Positions 36,781-46,781 are shown, counted from the first letter of the stretch. The stretch: 64,000 nucleotides of DNA from an uncultured Clostridia bacterium (GCA_937900415.1 CALCEY010000014.1:1-64000), one strand, 5' to 3'. The notes: generated by a model from the letters alone, not told the origin. Numbers and translations: made by a program.

Positions 36781-36872
36781 CGGCGTAAGCTAAGTGTCAA
36801 AGTCTTGATGAAATCAAGTAAACAGGGAATAAAATAAAAAGATAAAGATAATATACATTTTGGAGGAAAACC

Positions 36873-38126
36873 TTGATTTACAGTATAATAGCAATGGTAG
36901 TGCTGGTTATTTTTTCGGCGTATTTTTCTGCAACGGAGACTGCGTTTACATCTCTGAACAGGATAAGAATGAAAAATATGGCGCAGGACGGAAATTCCAG
37001 AGCTGCTGAAGTAATGGCTCTTTCGGAAAATTACGATAATTTGCTTTCGACTATATTGGTGGGAAACAATATAGTCAATATCGCTCTTTCTTCCATCGCT
37101 ACAGTGATGTTCATAGAGCTTTATCCCAGATACGGCGCGACTATAGCTACAGCCGTAGCTACGGTAGTAGTTCTTATTTTCGGAGAAATTTCCCCGAAGA
37201 GCCTGGCTAAAGAAAGCCCGGAGAAGTTCGCCATGTTTTCCGCACCTATAATAAAATTTATGGCAACGATAATGAAGCCGATAAATTGGATTTTCGCATG
37301 CTGGAAAAAGTTTTTGGCGAAAATGTTTAATGCCGACGGCAACAGACCTATCACGGAGGATGAATTGCTTACCATGGTGGAGGAGGCCGAGACGGAGGGC
37401 GGAATAGACGAAGGGCAGAGCGAGCTGATACAAAATGCAATAGAATTTAATGACCTTGAGGCATGGGACGTGCTTACTCCGAGGGTGGACATTAAGGCCA
37501 TCGAAATAGACGACAATGAAGAGGAGGTAGCTAAGCTGTTCCTGGAAACCGGCTTTTCCAGACTGCCTGTGTATGAAGACGATTTGGATAATATCATAGG
37601 CGTTTTGAATCAGAAGGATTTTCATAACTTCATCAAAGGAGAAAAGTCTTCGGTGTCGGAATATGTCAAACCGGTAATTTTCGTCGCCGGTTCGATGAGA
37701 ATCGCGCAGCTCTTGAAAAAGCTCCAGACGGTTAAGACTCACATAGCTATTATAGTTGACGAATATGGCGGAACGTACGGCCTTGTGACTATGGAAGATA
37801 TAATCGAGGAGCTGGTCGGAGAAATATATGACGAGCACGACGCGGCGGCTTTACAGGATATAGTTCAGCAGCAGGACGGAAGTTACAGGGTTTTATGCAG
37901 TACAAATATAGATAAGATGTTTGATTATTTCGACGTTGAAGAAGAAGTGGACGCTACTACCGTCAACGGCTGGGTAGTGCTTCAGATAGATAAATTGCCG
38001 GCTGTGGGAGACAGCTTCGTGTATACGGCCGATTATAAGGAGTTTGACGTAACTGTTACAAAAGCAGACGAGAGAAAGGCTCTGGAAATAAATGTAACCG
38101 TCAGGGAACTGCCTGCGGAGGAATAG
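36873..38126 (+). CDS. CNNM/CorC-family membrane protein (DUF21-CBS)
   Basis: A 417-residue protein with DUF21 membrane segments at the N-terminus (about 1-180, starting SIIAMVVLVIFSAYFSATETAFTSLN). Two CBS repeats (about 210-330, DVLTPRVDIKAIEIDD; VDEYGGTYGLVTMEDIIEEL) and a C-terminal transporter-associated domain follow (to 417). Family members export Mg or Co or modulate such transport, binding ATP-Mg in the CBS pair; older annotations call them hemolysins. It starts at TTG 36873 with GGAGG 6 bases upstream. A long structured leader precedes it. secA starts 13 bases after the stop, so the two may be co-transcribed. Confidence 0.9.
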   Translation: MIYSIIAMVVLVIFSAYFSATETAFTSLNRIRMKNMAQDGNSRAAEVMALSENYDNLLSTILVGNNIVNIALSSIATVMFIELYPRYGATIATAVATVVVLIFGEISPKSLAKESPEKFAMFSAPIIKFMATIMKPINWIFACWKKFLAKMFNADGNRPITEDELLTMVEEAETEGGIDEGQSELIQNAIEFNDLEAWDVLTPRVDIKAIEIDDNEEEVAKLFLETGFSRLPVYEDDLDNIIGVLNQKDFHNFIKGEKSSVSEYVKPVIFVAGSMRIAQLLKKLQTVKTHIAIIVDEYGGTYGLVTMEDIIEELVGEIYDEHDAAALQDIVQQQDGSYRVLCSTNIDKMFDYFDVEEEVDATTVNGWVVLQIDKLPAVGDSFVYTADYKEFDVTVTKADERKALEINVTVRELPAEE

Positions 38127-38139
38127 AAAGGGGAAGATT

Positions 38140-40899
38140 ATGGGTTTAATGCAGAAAGTCTTTGGAGATTTGAATTCAAAGGAAGTTAAAAAGCTGGAAA
38201 AGATAGCAGACCGCGTAATGTCTCTGGAGGGACAGATGGAAAGCCTGAGCGATGAAGAGCTCAGAGCCAAAACCGAAGAGTTTAAAGAAAGATTAACGGC
38301 AGGCGAAACTTTGGATGATCTTTTGCCGGAAGCCTTTGCAGTTTGCAGAGAAGGCGCATGGAGAAGCGTAGGGCTTAAGCATTTCAGAGTACAGGTTATC
38401 GGAGGTATAGCTCTTCATCAGGGAAGAATTTCTGAGATGAAAACAGGAGAAGGTAAGACGCTCGTCGCTACTCTTGCGGCATATCTCAATGCTTTGGAGG
38501 GCAAGGGAGTGCATGTGGTTACAGTAAACGACTACCTTGCAAAGCGAGACGCAGAATGGATGGGGAAGATATATACTTTTCTGGGACTCACCGTTGGCTG
38601 TGTAGTTCATGGGCTCAGGGACAAGGAAAAGAAAGCCGCATATGCCGCCGACATTACATACGGCACCAATAATGAATTCGGCTTCGACTATCTGAGAGAT
38701 AACATGGTGACATATAAAGAGCAGCTGACTCAAAGAGAACTGAATTTTGCGATAGTCGACGAGGTAGACTCCATTTTAATAGATGAAGCCAGAACTCCGC
38801 TGATAATTTCAGGAAGGGGCGATAAATCTACAGACCTTTATCAGAAAGCGGACCGCTGTGTAAAGGGGCTTAAAATTGAAGAAGATTTTACCATAGAAGA
38901 AAAGGAAAAGAAAGTTACCCTTACCGATGAAGGCGTAGCCAAGTGCGAAAAATATTTCGGAATCGAGAATCTCGGCGATCCGGAAAATATGGAAATCAAC
39001 CATCACGTGGTAGAAGCTCTCAAAGCCCGCAATATAATGAAGCGTGATGTGGATTATATAGTCAAAGACGGAGAAATCATAATAGTAGACGAATTTACAG
39101 GCCGTTTCATGTTTGGAAGAAGATACAGCAACGGACTTCATCAGGCTATAGAGGCAAAGGAAGGCGTTCTTGTACGCTCCGAATCAAAAACGCTGGCTAC
39201 AATAACTCTTCAGAACTATTTCCGCATGTATAATAAACTTGCCGGAATGACTGGTACCGCAAAGACCGAGGAGGAAGAATTCCGGGAGATCTATAATATG
39301 GACGTCGTTGTGATTCCTACCAACAAGCCTGTTGCAAGAGTGGATATGGACGACGCCATATATGCGACTTTGAATGCGAAGCTCAAAGCGATAATAGAAA
39401 GGATAGCGGAGGTTCACGCTACGGGACAGCCTGTGCTGGTGGGAACCATATCTATTGAAAATTCAGAGCTGCTCAGTTCTCTTTTAAAGAAAAGGGGAAT
39501 CAAGCACAATGTTCTGAATGCAAAACAGCATGAAAAGGAAGCGCAGATCATTGCAGAAGCAGGCCGTCTCGGAGCTGTAACCATAGCGACCAATATGGCA
39601 GGAAGAGGTACGGATATAATTCTCGGAGGAAATCCGGAGTTTGAGGCGAAGAAGGAGATGGAAAAACTCGAATATACGGAAGAGCAGATTTCCTTTGCCA
39701 CCAGCTTTGTCAGCAGCAGCGATCCGGCGATGAACGACGCCCGCCGGGTATTTTCAAGCCTCCTTGAAAAATACAAAGGAGAAAGAGCCGAAGAACAGCA
39801 GAAGGTCAGAGAACTGGGGGGCCTTTGCATAATAGGTACCGAGCGGCACGAGTCAAGGCGTATAGATAACCAGCTGAGAGGTCGTTCGGGACGTCAGGGA
39901 GATCCTGGAAGAACACAGTTTTTCATTTCCCTTGAAGATGATCTCATGAGACTCTTCGGCGGAGAAAAAATACAGAACTTCATGGGCAAGATGGGAATGG
40001 AGGAAGAAGCCATAGCGGCAGGAATGCTTTCAAGAACCATAGAAAACGCTCAGAAAAAAGTCGAGGGACGAAACTTTGAGATAAGAAAATACGTTCTTCA
40101 ATACGACAACGTAATGAATAAGCAGCGTGAAATCATATACGACCAACGCCGCAAGGTTTTGTTTGGAGATGATATAAAAGAATACATCATGGAAATGATG
40201 ACGGAGCTGGTAAAAAACACCGTCGCTTCAGTTACGGTTGCCAGCAAATTTGCCGAGGAATGGGATATTCAGATGCTCAATGAAAATCTGAGGCGGATTA
40301 CAAATTCCTTTGAAGGAGTATCATATACCGATGAAGAAAAGCAAGATTTGACAGAGGAAAAGCTGGAAGAAGACGTGCTTGCCAAGTTCAATACGCTTTA
40401 TGAGGCAAAAGAGGCAGAGATAGGCAAGGAACGTATGCGTGACGTTGAAAAAATGATACTTCTTCGTGTAGTAGATAACCACTGGATGGAGCATATCGAC
40501 GCAATGGACGATTTGAAGCAGGGCATAGGACTTCGTGCCCTTGGTCAGATAAACCCTGCTAATGCCTATGCTTCTGAGGGGTTTGATATGTTTGAGGCCA
40601 TGGTAAACGAAATTCGTGAAGAGGCAGTGCGCCATTGCTACAATGTCACTCTTAAAACTGGAACAGAAAGAAAGCAGATTATTTTGGGAGGCGAGGAGAG
40701 AAAGGCAGAGTTTACAGGCGACGATCCGAGACGTATTCCTGCACAGCAGGGAATACCGCAGGCAGCGCCTAAGCCGCAGGAACGCCAGAAACCTGTAACA
40801 GTAAGGAGAGAGACTCCAAAGGTAGGAAGAAATGATCCTTGTCCGTGCGGAAGCGGCAAAAAGTATAAAAATTGCTGTATGAATAAGGAAACGGAATAG
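38140..40899 (+). CDS. secA: Preprotein translocase ATPase SecA
   Basis: SecA drives secretory proteins through SecYEG with ATP. The 919 residues cover the complete protein. Walker A is MKTGEGKTLVATL (GEGKT at 103-107), the DEAD-box counterpart is VDEVDSILIDEAR, and the second motor part has TIATNMAGRGTDI and RRIDNQLRGRSGRQGDPG. The C-terminus has a zinc-binding SEC-C motif, PCPCGSGKKYKNCC. GGGGAAG precedes the ATG. It follows the CNNM/CorC gene by 13 bases and is closed by a terminator. No second SecA is seen in the window. Confidence 0.98.
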   Translation: MGLMQKVFGDLNSKEVKKLEKIADRVMSLEGQMESLSDEELRAKTEEFKERLTAGETLDDLLPEAFAVCREGAWRSVGLKHFRVQVIGGIALHQGRISEMKTGEGKTLVATLAAYLNALEGKGVHVVTVNDYLAKRDAEWMGKIYTFLGLTVGCVVHGLRDKEKKAAYAADITYGTNNEFGFDYLRDNMVTYKEQLTQRELNFAIVDEVDSILIDEARTPLIISGRGDKSTDLYQKADRCVKGLKIEEDFTIEEKEKKVTLTDEGVAKCEKYFGIENLGDPENMEINHHVVEALKARNIMKRDVDYIVKDGEIIIVDEFTGRFMFGRRYSNGLHQAIEAKEGVLVRSESKTLATITLQNYFRMYNKLAGMTGTAKTEEEEFREIYNMDVVVIPTNKPVARVDMDDAIYATLNAKLKAIIERIAEVHATGQPVLVGTISIENSELLSSLLKKRGIKHNVLNAKQHEKEAQIIAEAGRLGAVTIATNMAGRGTDIILGGNPEFEAKKEMEKLEYTEEQISFATSFVSSSDPAMNDARRVFSSLLEKYKGERAEEQQKVRELGGLCIIGTERHESRRIDNQLRGRSGRQGDPGRTQFFISLEDDLMRLFGGEKIQNFMGKMGMEEEAIAAGMLSRTIENAQKKVEGRNFEIRKYVLQYDNVMNKQREIIYDQRRKVLFGDDIKEYIMEMMTELVKNTVASVTVASKFAEEWDIQMLNENLRRITNSFEGVSYTDEEKQDLTEEKLEEDVLAKFNTLYEAKEAEIGKERMRDVEKMILLRVVDNHWMEHIDAMDDLKQGIGLRALGQINPANAYASEGFDMFEAMVNEIREEAVRHCYNVTLKTGTERKQIILGGEERKAEFTGDDPRRIPAQQGIPQAAPKPQERQKPVTVRRETPKVGRNDPCPCGSGKKYKNCCMNKETE

Positions 40900-40941
40900 C
40901 AGCTGCCTGCCGGCAAGCTAATTTATCTTTGAAAAATTTAG

Positions 40942-40993
40942 GGAGTTGATAACAGTTGTGCTTTAAAGCTGCAAAGGTTATCGGCTCCGTTTT
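40942..40993 (+). terminator. Terminator after secA
   Basis: GGAGTTGATAAC (40942-40953) pairs with GTTATCGGCTCC (40977-40988) over 12 bp with two G-U pairs. An inner stem is possible, and GTTTTTCTTTT follows. It overlaps the end of the convergent YczE-like gene. Confidence 0.82.
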
Positions 40994-41646
40994 TCTTTTC
41001 CGGATAAGACTTTAAATGTATCTTTAAGGTCGAGATTGTTTACAGAGCGGGGGTCAAAATGAAATCTGTTGAATATGAACTGCATTACTGTTCCAAGGCC
41101 TAAAGCGCTTATTACAGTTCCGATTCCGGCTTTTCCTCCCATAAGAATTCCAGCGGCAAGAACGATTGCCAATATGGCGGTATTGACCTTTCCTATGGGC
41201 GCCTTGTTGAATTTACGACCGATTCCGACCACCAGCGCGTCTCTCGGTCCGCAGCTTAAAGCAGCGGACATGTATATGTATCGTCCGAAGCCCTGGAGAA
41301 ACATACCTGAAAACATAAGAAGAAGACCGCCCGGAACAGAATTTTGTAGAGGTATTGGATTGAAATAAGAAAGACAGTCGACCACAGGACCGCATATGGC
41401 TACGTTAAGCAGCGTGCCGGGGCCGATTTTCTGCTTGAGAAGAATGTCTGCGATTATGGTGACAATACCCACGGAAAAGGAGACCTGCCCGTAGCTTAAA
41501 CCGGATTTTTCGGCAACTCCCATGCAGAAGCAGTCCCAAGGCGCGAGGCCTATATTAGCCTGGATTGTCAGATATATACCTGAGGCAAGGATAAACAGAC
41601 CTATGATTGCACGAAACATATTTAAGAATAACTCATATATTTTCAT
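40978..41646 (-). CDS. YczE-like integral membrane protein
   Basis: This 222-residue protein has about five to six hydrophobic helices and resembles the YczE/YitT-type membrane proteins of Bacillota. Characteristic stretches are GIYLTIQANIGLAPWDCFCMGVAEKSG, QGFGRYIYMSAALSCGPRDALVVGIGRK and GGKAGIGTVISALGLG. I choose the ATG at 41646 (MKIYELFLNM), which has GGAGG about 8 bases upstream. A longer frame to 41694 has no ribosome site. Function is unknown; transport of a small solute or export is often suggested for the family. It is convergent with secA. Confidence 0.78.
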   Translation of the reverse strand: MKIYELFLNMFRAIIGLFILASGIYLTIQANIGLAPWDCFCMGVAEKSGLSYGQVSFSVGIVTIIADILLKQKIGPGTLLNVAICGPVVDCLSYFNPIPLQNSVPGGLLLMFSGMFLQGFGRYIYMSAALSCGPRDALVVGIGRKFNKAPIGKVNTAILAIVLAAGILMGGKAGIGTVISALGLGTVMQFIFNRFHFDPRSVNNLDLKDTFKVLSGKEKRSR

Positions 41647-42066
41647 CAAATTTTCCTCCACCCTTTCTTTAACGCTGTTTTTATGGTTAAACACATTATT
41701 TCAACTAATAGCATAAATGCAAGAAATATGCCAGACCCTGAGATTAGGTCATGCAGGCCGATTGACGGAATTGAGAAAAAAATAAAGAAAACTTAAAGAA
41801 AAGACAAAAAAGACAAGAGATGCTTAAGGGTTAAAAGCACCTCTTTTTTTATTGTCCGGATATTCTCAAAAACAAGAAAAAAACGTTTTTTCTGTAAAAA
41901 ATGAGAAGATAAAATTTTAAAAATAAAGCGTATGCGTAGCAGAAAAGTTGAAAAACAGCGAGTTAGAACAAGCGTAGCGAATTGTCGGGCGTTTGGCATG
42001 AAAAATGCTTAGCCATAAGGCATAGAACCGAAGGGTTTTGTATTTGAGTGCAAAAGGAGGCAGATG
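41647..42066. other. Intergenic region before the N-acyl-D-amino-acid operon
   Basis: 420 bases holding a hairpin with one mismatch followed by a T-run (AAGAGATGCTT, 41815-41825, with AAGCACCTCTT, 41835-41845). It reads as a plus-strand terminator although no plus gene precedes it after secA. The shared upstream element and sigma-54 promoter listed next also lie here. No gene is seen. Confidence 0.6.
41947..42011 (+). promoter_or_regulatory. Sigma-54 promoter with upstream element, catabolic operon 1
   Basis: TTGGCATGAAAAATGCTTA (41993-42011) has GG (41995-41996) and GC (42007-42008) exactly 10 bases apart, as sigma-54 promoters require. GTTGAAAAACAGCG at 41947-41960 starts 48 bases before the GG. 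It matches an element at the same distance before the promoter at 62816, so it is a likely activator site. Confidence 0.85.
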
Positions 42067-43581
42067 ATGAAAACTCTTATAAAAAATGTAAAAGTATACG
42101 ACGGACTTGGCAGTTTTCCTTTTATTTCAGACGTTTTGATTGAGAATCGGCTCATATCAAGGGTTGCTTTGAAAATAGAGGAAAAAGCTGATAAGGAAAT
42201 CGACGGAAGCGAGCTGTGTCTTTGTCCGGGCTTTATAAATACTCATAGCCATTCAGACCTTGAAATGTTCAGAAACGATAAAATGCTGCACACGCTGCGC
42301 CAGGGAATAACTACGGAAATCGTCGGGCAGGATGGCTCCTCCGTAGCTCCTTTGACAGATGAAATAGCAGACGAGCTGGCTGATAATATGGCTCCCCTTG
42401 CAGGCGTAATAGATAAGCCGTATTGGTGGAGAAGCATGGGAGAATATTTGAGCGAGGTAAGAAAGCATAACGACGCCGTAAAGGTGGAGGGACTTATCGG
42501 CCATGGCACCGTTCGCATGTGCGTTATGGGAAACGACAACAGAAAGCCTGCGCCGGATGAGCTCGAAATGATGAAAGTCATCATTGAAAAATGTATGCAG
42601 GAGGGGGCGAAAGGAATTTCATTCGGGCTTATATATCCGCCGGGAAGCTACGGAGACAGAGACGAGATATCAGAACTCTGCAAGGTAGTCGCACGATATG
42701 ACGGCATAATGATGGTTCACATGCGAAATGAGCAGGATCTTCTTTTGGAATCCATAGACGAAATGGCTTACGTAGCAAGAGAGAGCGGAGTAAGACTTCA
42801 TATTTCTCATCTTAAGGCCTTGGGCTACCGGAATTGGGGCAAAGGCAAAGAAGCTCTAGAAAAAATCCGCAGTCTCAGAGAAGAGGGCATCGACGTCACT
42901 TTTGACCAGTATCCTTACGAAGCAACTTGCACAGGACTTAAGGTTGTGGTTCCTACATGGGCTTATGAGGGAGGAGAAACAGGTTTTCAAGGGCGTTTAA
43001 ACGACGAGAAGGAATATCAGAAAATTCTCATGGAGGTTGAAAAAAACATAGAAGCAAGAGGCGGAGCCGAAAAAATACAGATAGCCACAGTGTCCACAGA
43101 AGAAAATAAATGGATGGAAGGCAGTAATCTCGCTGAAATTTCAGAAAGGATAGAGCTTTCTCCTCAGAGTGCCGCGCTTTATATTCTCAAACACGAAGGT
43201 CCTTCCGTAGTGGCGATTTACTTTTCTATAGGAGAAGAAGACGTAGAGGAAATTCTGAAAAGCGATTTGGGATGCGTATGCACGGACGGAATCATGGGCG
43301 CCAGCCCGCACCCGAGATTGTATGGGGCGTTTCCGAGGGTGATAGGTTTCTATTGCAGAGAAAAGAAGCTGCTGAGTCTTGAGGAAGCAATCAGGAAAAT
43401 GACGAGCGAACCGGCGAGAAGGCTCAGGCTTTGGGACAGAGGAATAGTGAGAGAGGGTATGAAGGCCGACCTTGTGCTCTTCGATTATGAAAAGGTTAAG
43501 AATGTTAATTCGTATAGGGAGCCAAAGAAATATCCCGAAGGAATATTACAGGTTTGGGTTGACGGAGAAGAGAGACTGTAA
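42067..43581 (+). CDS. N-acyl-D-amino-acid deacylase family amidohydrolase
   Basis: An amidohydrolase of 504 residues resembling D-aminoacylase, which removes the acyl group from N-acyl-D-amino acids. The metal site opens with CPGFINTHSHSDLEMF (His60, His62). Other family stretches are GLIYPPGSYGD, LHISHLKALG and CTDGIMGASPHPRLYG. The position of the bridging Cys of the Alcaligenes enzyme (GNCG) reads GQDG here, with Asp89. That may mark a subgroup with altered metal binding or specificity. I prefer the second ATG (42067), 6 bases after AGGAGG. It is the first gene of the sigma-54 operon that runs to 48979. Confidence 0.85.
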   Translation: MKTLIKNVKVYDGLGSFPFISDVLIENRLISRVALKIEEKADKEIDGSELCLCPGFINTHSHSDLEMFRNDKMLHTLRQGITTEIVGQDGSSVAPLTDEIADELADNMAPLAGVIDKPYWWRSMGEYLSEVRKHNDAVKVEGLIGHGTVRMCVMGNDNRKPAPDELEMMKVIIEKCMQEGAKGISFGLIYPPGSYGDRDEISELCKVVARYDGIMMVHMRNEQDLLLESIDEMAYVARESGVRLHISHLKALGYRNWGKGKEALEKIRSLREEGIDVTFDQYPYEATCTGLKVVVPTWAYEGGETGFQGRLNDEKEYQKILMEVEKNIEARGGAEKIQIATVSTEENKWMEGSNLAEISERIELSPQSAALYILKHEGPSVVAIYFSIGEEDVEEILKSDLGCVCTDGIMGASPHPRLYGAFPRVIGFYCREKKLLSLEEAIRKMTSEPARRLRLWDRGIVREGMKADLVLFDYEKVKNVNSYREPKKYPEGILQVWVDGEERL

Positions 43582-43630
43582 CGTCAAAACCTGAAACGTT
43601 AAAGAGCTTAAAGAAAAAAGGAGGATTTTT

Positions 43631-44626
43631 ATGTCATTGACGAAAAACGGAACAGTGAAGCTGGCAGATATTGAAAAAGCATCGAAAAGGCTGGCGCCTT
43701 ACATAAAACGCACGCCGATAATAAGGGCGGAGAAAGTTGACGGTGCAGCGGGCTGCGAAGTGTATTTTAAACCGGAAAATTTACAGAAAACAGGCTCTTT
43801 TAAGCTTAGGGGAGCGACCAACAAAATTTTAAGCTTAAGCGAAGAGGAAAGAGGCAGGGGAATAATCGCTTCGTCTTCGGGAAATCACGGACTTGGAGTT
43901 GCCTGTGCTTCGCAGCTCCTGGGCGTACAGGCGACTCTCGTTCTTCCGGTTAATGCGCCGAAAGTGAAGATTGAAGGAGCCAGGAATATGGGTGCAAATG
44001 TAATACTTCATGGCTATGATTCCGTTGAAAGATATAAGAGGTTGTATGAAATACAGGCAGAAGAAGGTTATACACTGGTTCATTCATATGATGATATTGA
44101 TTTGATAGCAGGACAGGGAACGGTAGGCTATGAAATAGGCGAAGACTTTAAAGACGTCGATACCGTTATAGTTCCTTTAGGCGGCGGCGGACTTCTGGCA
44201 GGCGTAGCAACAGCGTTAAAAGAGATGAAGCCGTCCGTAAGGGTTATAGGAGCAGAGCCGGCCGCTATTCCGAGATACTCAGCGAGCAGGGAAAGGGGAG
44301 AACCGGTTGAGGTGCCGATGAATGATACAGTAGCCGATGGGCTGATGATAACCAAGACCGGGGGCAACACTTATCCTCTGATTCAGAAATATGTGGATGA
44401 AGTGATTCCTGTGGAGGATGAATTTATACTCAAAGCCATGGAGCATATATATTTTGACGCTAAGCTTGTAGTGGAACCATCAGCTGCCATAGGACTTGCA
44501 GCAATTCTTTCAGGAAAGATAAAGACGTCGCCGGAAGAAAAGGTCTGCTGTGTTTTGACAGGCGGAAATATAGACAAGGAAAAACTTTTGAAAATATTCA
44601 GCAAAGGAGAAGGGGAGCAATGTTAA
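43631..44626 (+). CDS. Threonine ammonia-lyase, catabolic type
   Basis: This PLP enzyme of fold-type II turns threonine (and serine) into 2-oxobutyrate (or pyruvate) and ammonia. The 331 residues have the PLP lysine Lys58 in KTGSFKLRGA, SSGNHGLG and the phosphate loop VPLGGGGLLAG. There is no C-terminal ACT domain, which argues for a catabolic rather than an isoleucine-regulated enzyme. Relatives include serine and hydroxyaspartate dehydratases and racemases, so substrate is not certain. AAAGGAGG precedes the ATG. The next gene overlaps its end by 7 bases. Confidence 0.88.
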   Translation: MSLTKNGTVKLADIEKASKRLAPYIKRTPIIRAEKVDGAAGCEVYFKPENLQKTGSFKLRGATNKILSLSEEERGRGIIASSSGNHGLGVACASQLLGVQATLVLPVNAPKVKIEGARNMGANVILHGYDSVERYKRLYEIQAEEGYTLVHSYDDIDLIAGQGTVGYEIGEDFKDVDTVIVPLGGGGLLAGVATALKEMKPSVRVIGAEPAAIPRYSASRERGEPVEVPMNDTVADGLMITKTGGNTYPLIQKYVDEVIPVEDEFILKAMEHIYFDAKLVVEPSAAIGLAAILSGKIKTSPEEKVCCVLTGGNIDKEKLLKIFSKGEGEQC

Positions 44627-45810
44627 GCGTACGAATGAAAAAAATGAAGCCATCCGCTACCGTAGAACTTACGGCAAGGGTAGAGGAACTTAGGAGAAAC
44701 GGAGCTCAGATTATATCCTTCAATGTCGGCGAACCTGACTTTGACACTCCCCAAAACATAAGAAATGCAGCCAAAAAAGCTATAGATGATGGTTTTACCA
44801 GATATACTGCCGTTCCGGGCATTTTTGAGCTTAGAAACGCTATATGTAATAAATTTAAAAATGACAACGACGTTAGCTACAATGAAGATCAGATAGTGGT
44901 TTCCACGGGCGCTAAACAAGCGCTTACCAACGCTTTGCTTGCCCTTATAAGCGATGGAGATGAAGTTATAATTCCTACTCCTTGCTGGGTGAGCTATATC
45001 GACATGGTGACGCTGGCCGGCGGTGTTCCAGTGCTGTTTGAAACGAAAGAATCGGAAGGTTTTCAGCTTAATATAGAAGAGCTTAAGCAAAAAATTACGG
45101 AAAAAACTAAGGCTATAATCATAAACACGCCAAATAATCCTACTGGCGCAACTTATGACTATACAAGACTCAAAGAGCTGGGAGAGCTGGCTGTAGAGAA
45201 GGATTTCTACATAATTTCCGACGAAGTATATGAAAAACTGGTGTACGACAAGGCGGAGCATATTTGTATTGCTTCAATATCCGATGAAATAAAGGAAAAA
45301 ACTGTAGTTGTAAACGGCTTGTCCAAGGCCTATGCCATGACAGGCTGGAGACTGGGATTTTCCGCAGCGCCTAAGGAAATCTCAAGGGCGATGAATACTA
45401 TTCAAGGTCATGTGACTTCCGCAGCGAACGCCATAACCCAAAAAGCTGCTCTCGAAGCTCTGACAGGCGATCAGAAAAGTGTGGAATGCATGAGAGTCAG
45501 CTTTGATGAGAGAAGAAAATACATAATCGAAAAGCTGAACAGCATGGAAAACGTAACATGCATGAATTCTACGGGGGCCTTTTATGTAATGCCTAACATG
45601 TCGTATTTTTACGGAAAAACGTACAACGGCACGAAAATAAAGGATTCCTTCGATATATGCAATTATCTGCTTGAAGAGGCCAACATAGCCATAGTACCGG
45701 GGGAAGCCTTTGAGGCGCCGGATAATATAAGAATATCCTATTCAAATTCCATAGAAAACATAATCGAGGGTATGGATAGGATGGAGCAGGCGCTGAAGTC
45801 TTTGAAATAG
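44620..45810 (+). CDS. Aspartate-type class I aminotransferase
   Basis: A 396-residue fold-type I aminotransferase similar to the Ib group of aspartate aminotransferases. It has FNVGEPDFDTPQNI, YTAVPGIFELR, INTPNNPTGATY, ISDEVYEKLVY and the PLP lysine in VNGLSKAYAMTGWRLGF. The substrate arginine is in NIRISYSNS. It overlaps the preceding lyase by 7 bases, so expression is coupled. In this operon it could act on aspartate, glutamate or 4-hydroxyglutamate; sequence alone cannot decide. Confidence 0.88.
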   Translation: MLSVRMKKMKPSATVELTARVEELRRNGAQIISFNVGEPDFDTPQNIRNAAKKAIDDGFTRYTAVPGIFELRNAICNKFKNDNDVSYNEDQIVVSTGAKQALTNALLALISDGDEVIIPTPCWVSYIDMVTLAGGVPVLFETKESEGFQLNIEELKQKITEKTKAIIINTPNNPTGATYDYTRLKELGELAVEKDFYIISDEVYEKLVYDKAEHICIASISDEIKEKTVVVNGLSKAYAMTGWRLGFSAAPKEISRAMNTIQGHVTSAANAITQKAALEALTGDQKSVECMRVSFDERRKYIIEKLNSMENVTCMNSTGAFYVMPNMSYFYGKTYNGTKIKDSFDICNYLLEEANIAIVPGEAFEAPDNIRISYSNSIENIIEGMDRMEQALKSLK

Positions 45811-45896
45811 AAAAAATCGAAGAAGAAAGAAGCTGAAGCAGGTGCAGACAGGGACAATCTTAATTTAAAAATTATATGATTTTAAAAGGAGGAAAA

Positions 45897-46778
45897 ATGT
45901 TTAACGGAATATACACCCCGATCATAACGCCGTTTTCTGAAGATGAAAAGGTGGATTACGGAAAAATTAGGCATAACTTGGAAAAATGGGGAGCTACGGA
46001 TTTAGACGGAATAGTGATTCTCGGTTCCAACGGAGAATTCGTTTATCTTTCTGAAGAAGAAAAGCTGTCAGTTGTTGAATTTGCGATAAAAAACTTCAAC
46101 CATCATAAAAAAACGATAGTAGGAATATCCCACGAATCAACACAAGGAACGATAGAATCGGCAAAGAGAGCCGCAGCTGTCGGAGCAGACGCCGTACTCG
46201 TTCTGCCGCCTCATTATTATAAGGGAGCCATGAAGGAGGACATTCTTTATAAATATTTTTGCGATGTAGCTGATGAAAGTCCTGTTCCCGTAATGCTTTA
46301 TAACATGCCGGGAAATACAGGCATAAACCTGACGTCTGGCCTCATTTCAAGACTTTCCAAGCATAATAACATAGCAGGCGTTAAGGATACGGGAGGTAAT
46401 ATTGTTCAGATTGCAGAGACTGTCCGCGATACTGCGGAGGATTTTGCCGTGTTCGCCGGAAATACAGGTTATCTCATGCCGGCTCTTGCAGTGGGAGCAA
46501 GAGGTGCGACACTGGCTCTTGCCAATATACTTCCTCAGGAATGCTGCAATCTTGTGAAACTTGTAAAAGAAGGCATGCTTAAAGAAGCGAGAGAGCTTCA
46601 GTTGAAGCTTCTTAAGATAAATTATCTTGTAACCGGAAAATATGGTGTATCCGGATTAAAGGCAGCCATGGATATGCTTGGGTACGAGGGGGGAATACCG
46701 AGAAGGCCTCTCTTGCCTGCAACTCAAGCAGCAGCAGAAGAAATTCACATGGAACTGAAAACGATAGGAGTGCTTTAG
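45897..46778 (+). CDS. DapA-superfamily aldolase (HOGA/NAL-like)
   Basis: A class I lyase of 293 residues with Lys163 (VKDTGG) as Schiff-base residue and Tyr135 (LYNMPGNTG). Members condense or cleave pyruvate adducts. The substrate loop reads GSNGEFVYLS where dihydrodipicolinate synthases usually have GTTGES. The GSNGEF form is that of mitochondrial 4-hydroxy-2-oxoglutarate aldolase and related catabolic enzymes. A lysine-synthesis role is thus less likely, and the catabolic neighbourhood agrees. The start at ATG 45897 has AAAAGGAGG just upstream. The next gene starts 3 bases after the stop. Confidence 0.82.
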   Translation: MFNGIYTPIITPFSEDEKVDYGKIRHNLEKWGATDLDGIVILGSNGEFVYLSEEEKLSVVEFAIKNFNHHKKTIVGISHESTQGTIESAKRAAAVGADAVLVLPPHYYKGAMKEDILYKYFCDVADESPVPVMLYNMPGNTGINLTSGLISRLSKHNNIAGVKDTGGNIVQIAETVRDTAEDFAVFAGNTGYLMPALAVGARGATLALANILPQECCNLVKLVKEGMLKEARELQLKLLKINYLVTGKYGVSGLKAAMDMLGYEGGIPRRPLLPATQAAAEEIHMELKTIGVL

Positions 46779-46781
46779 AAG

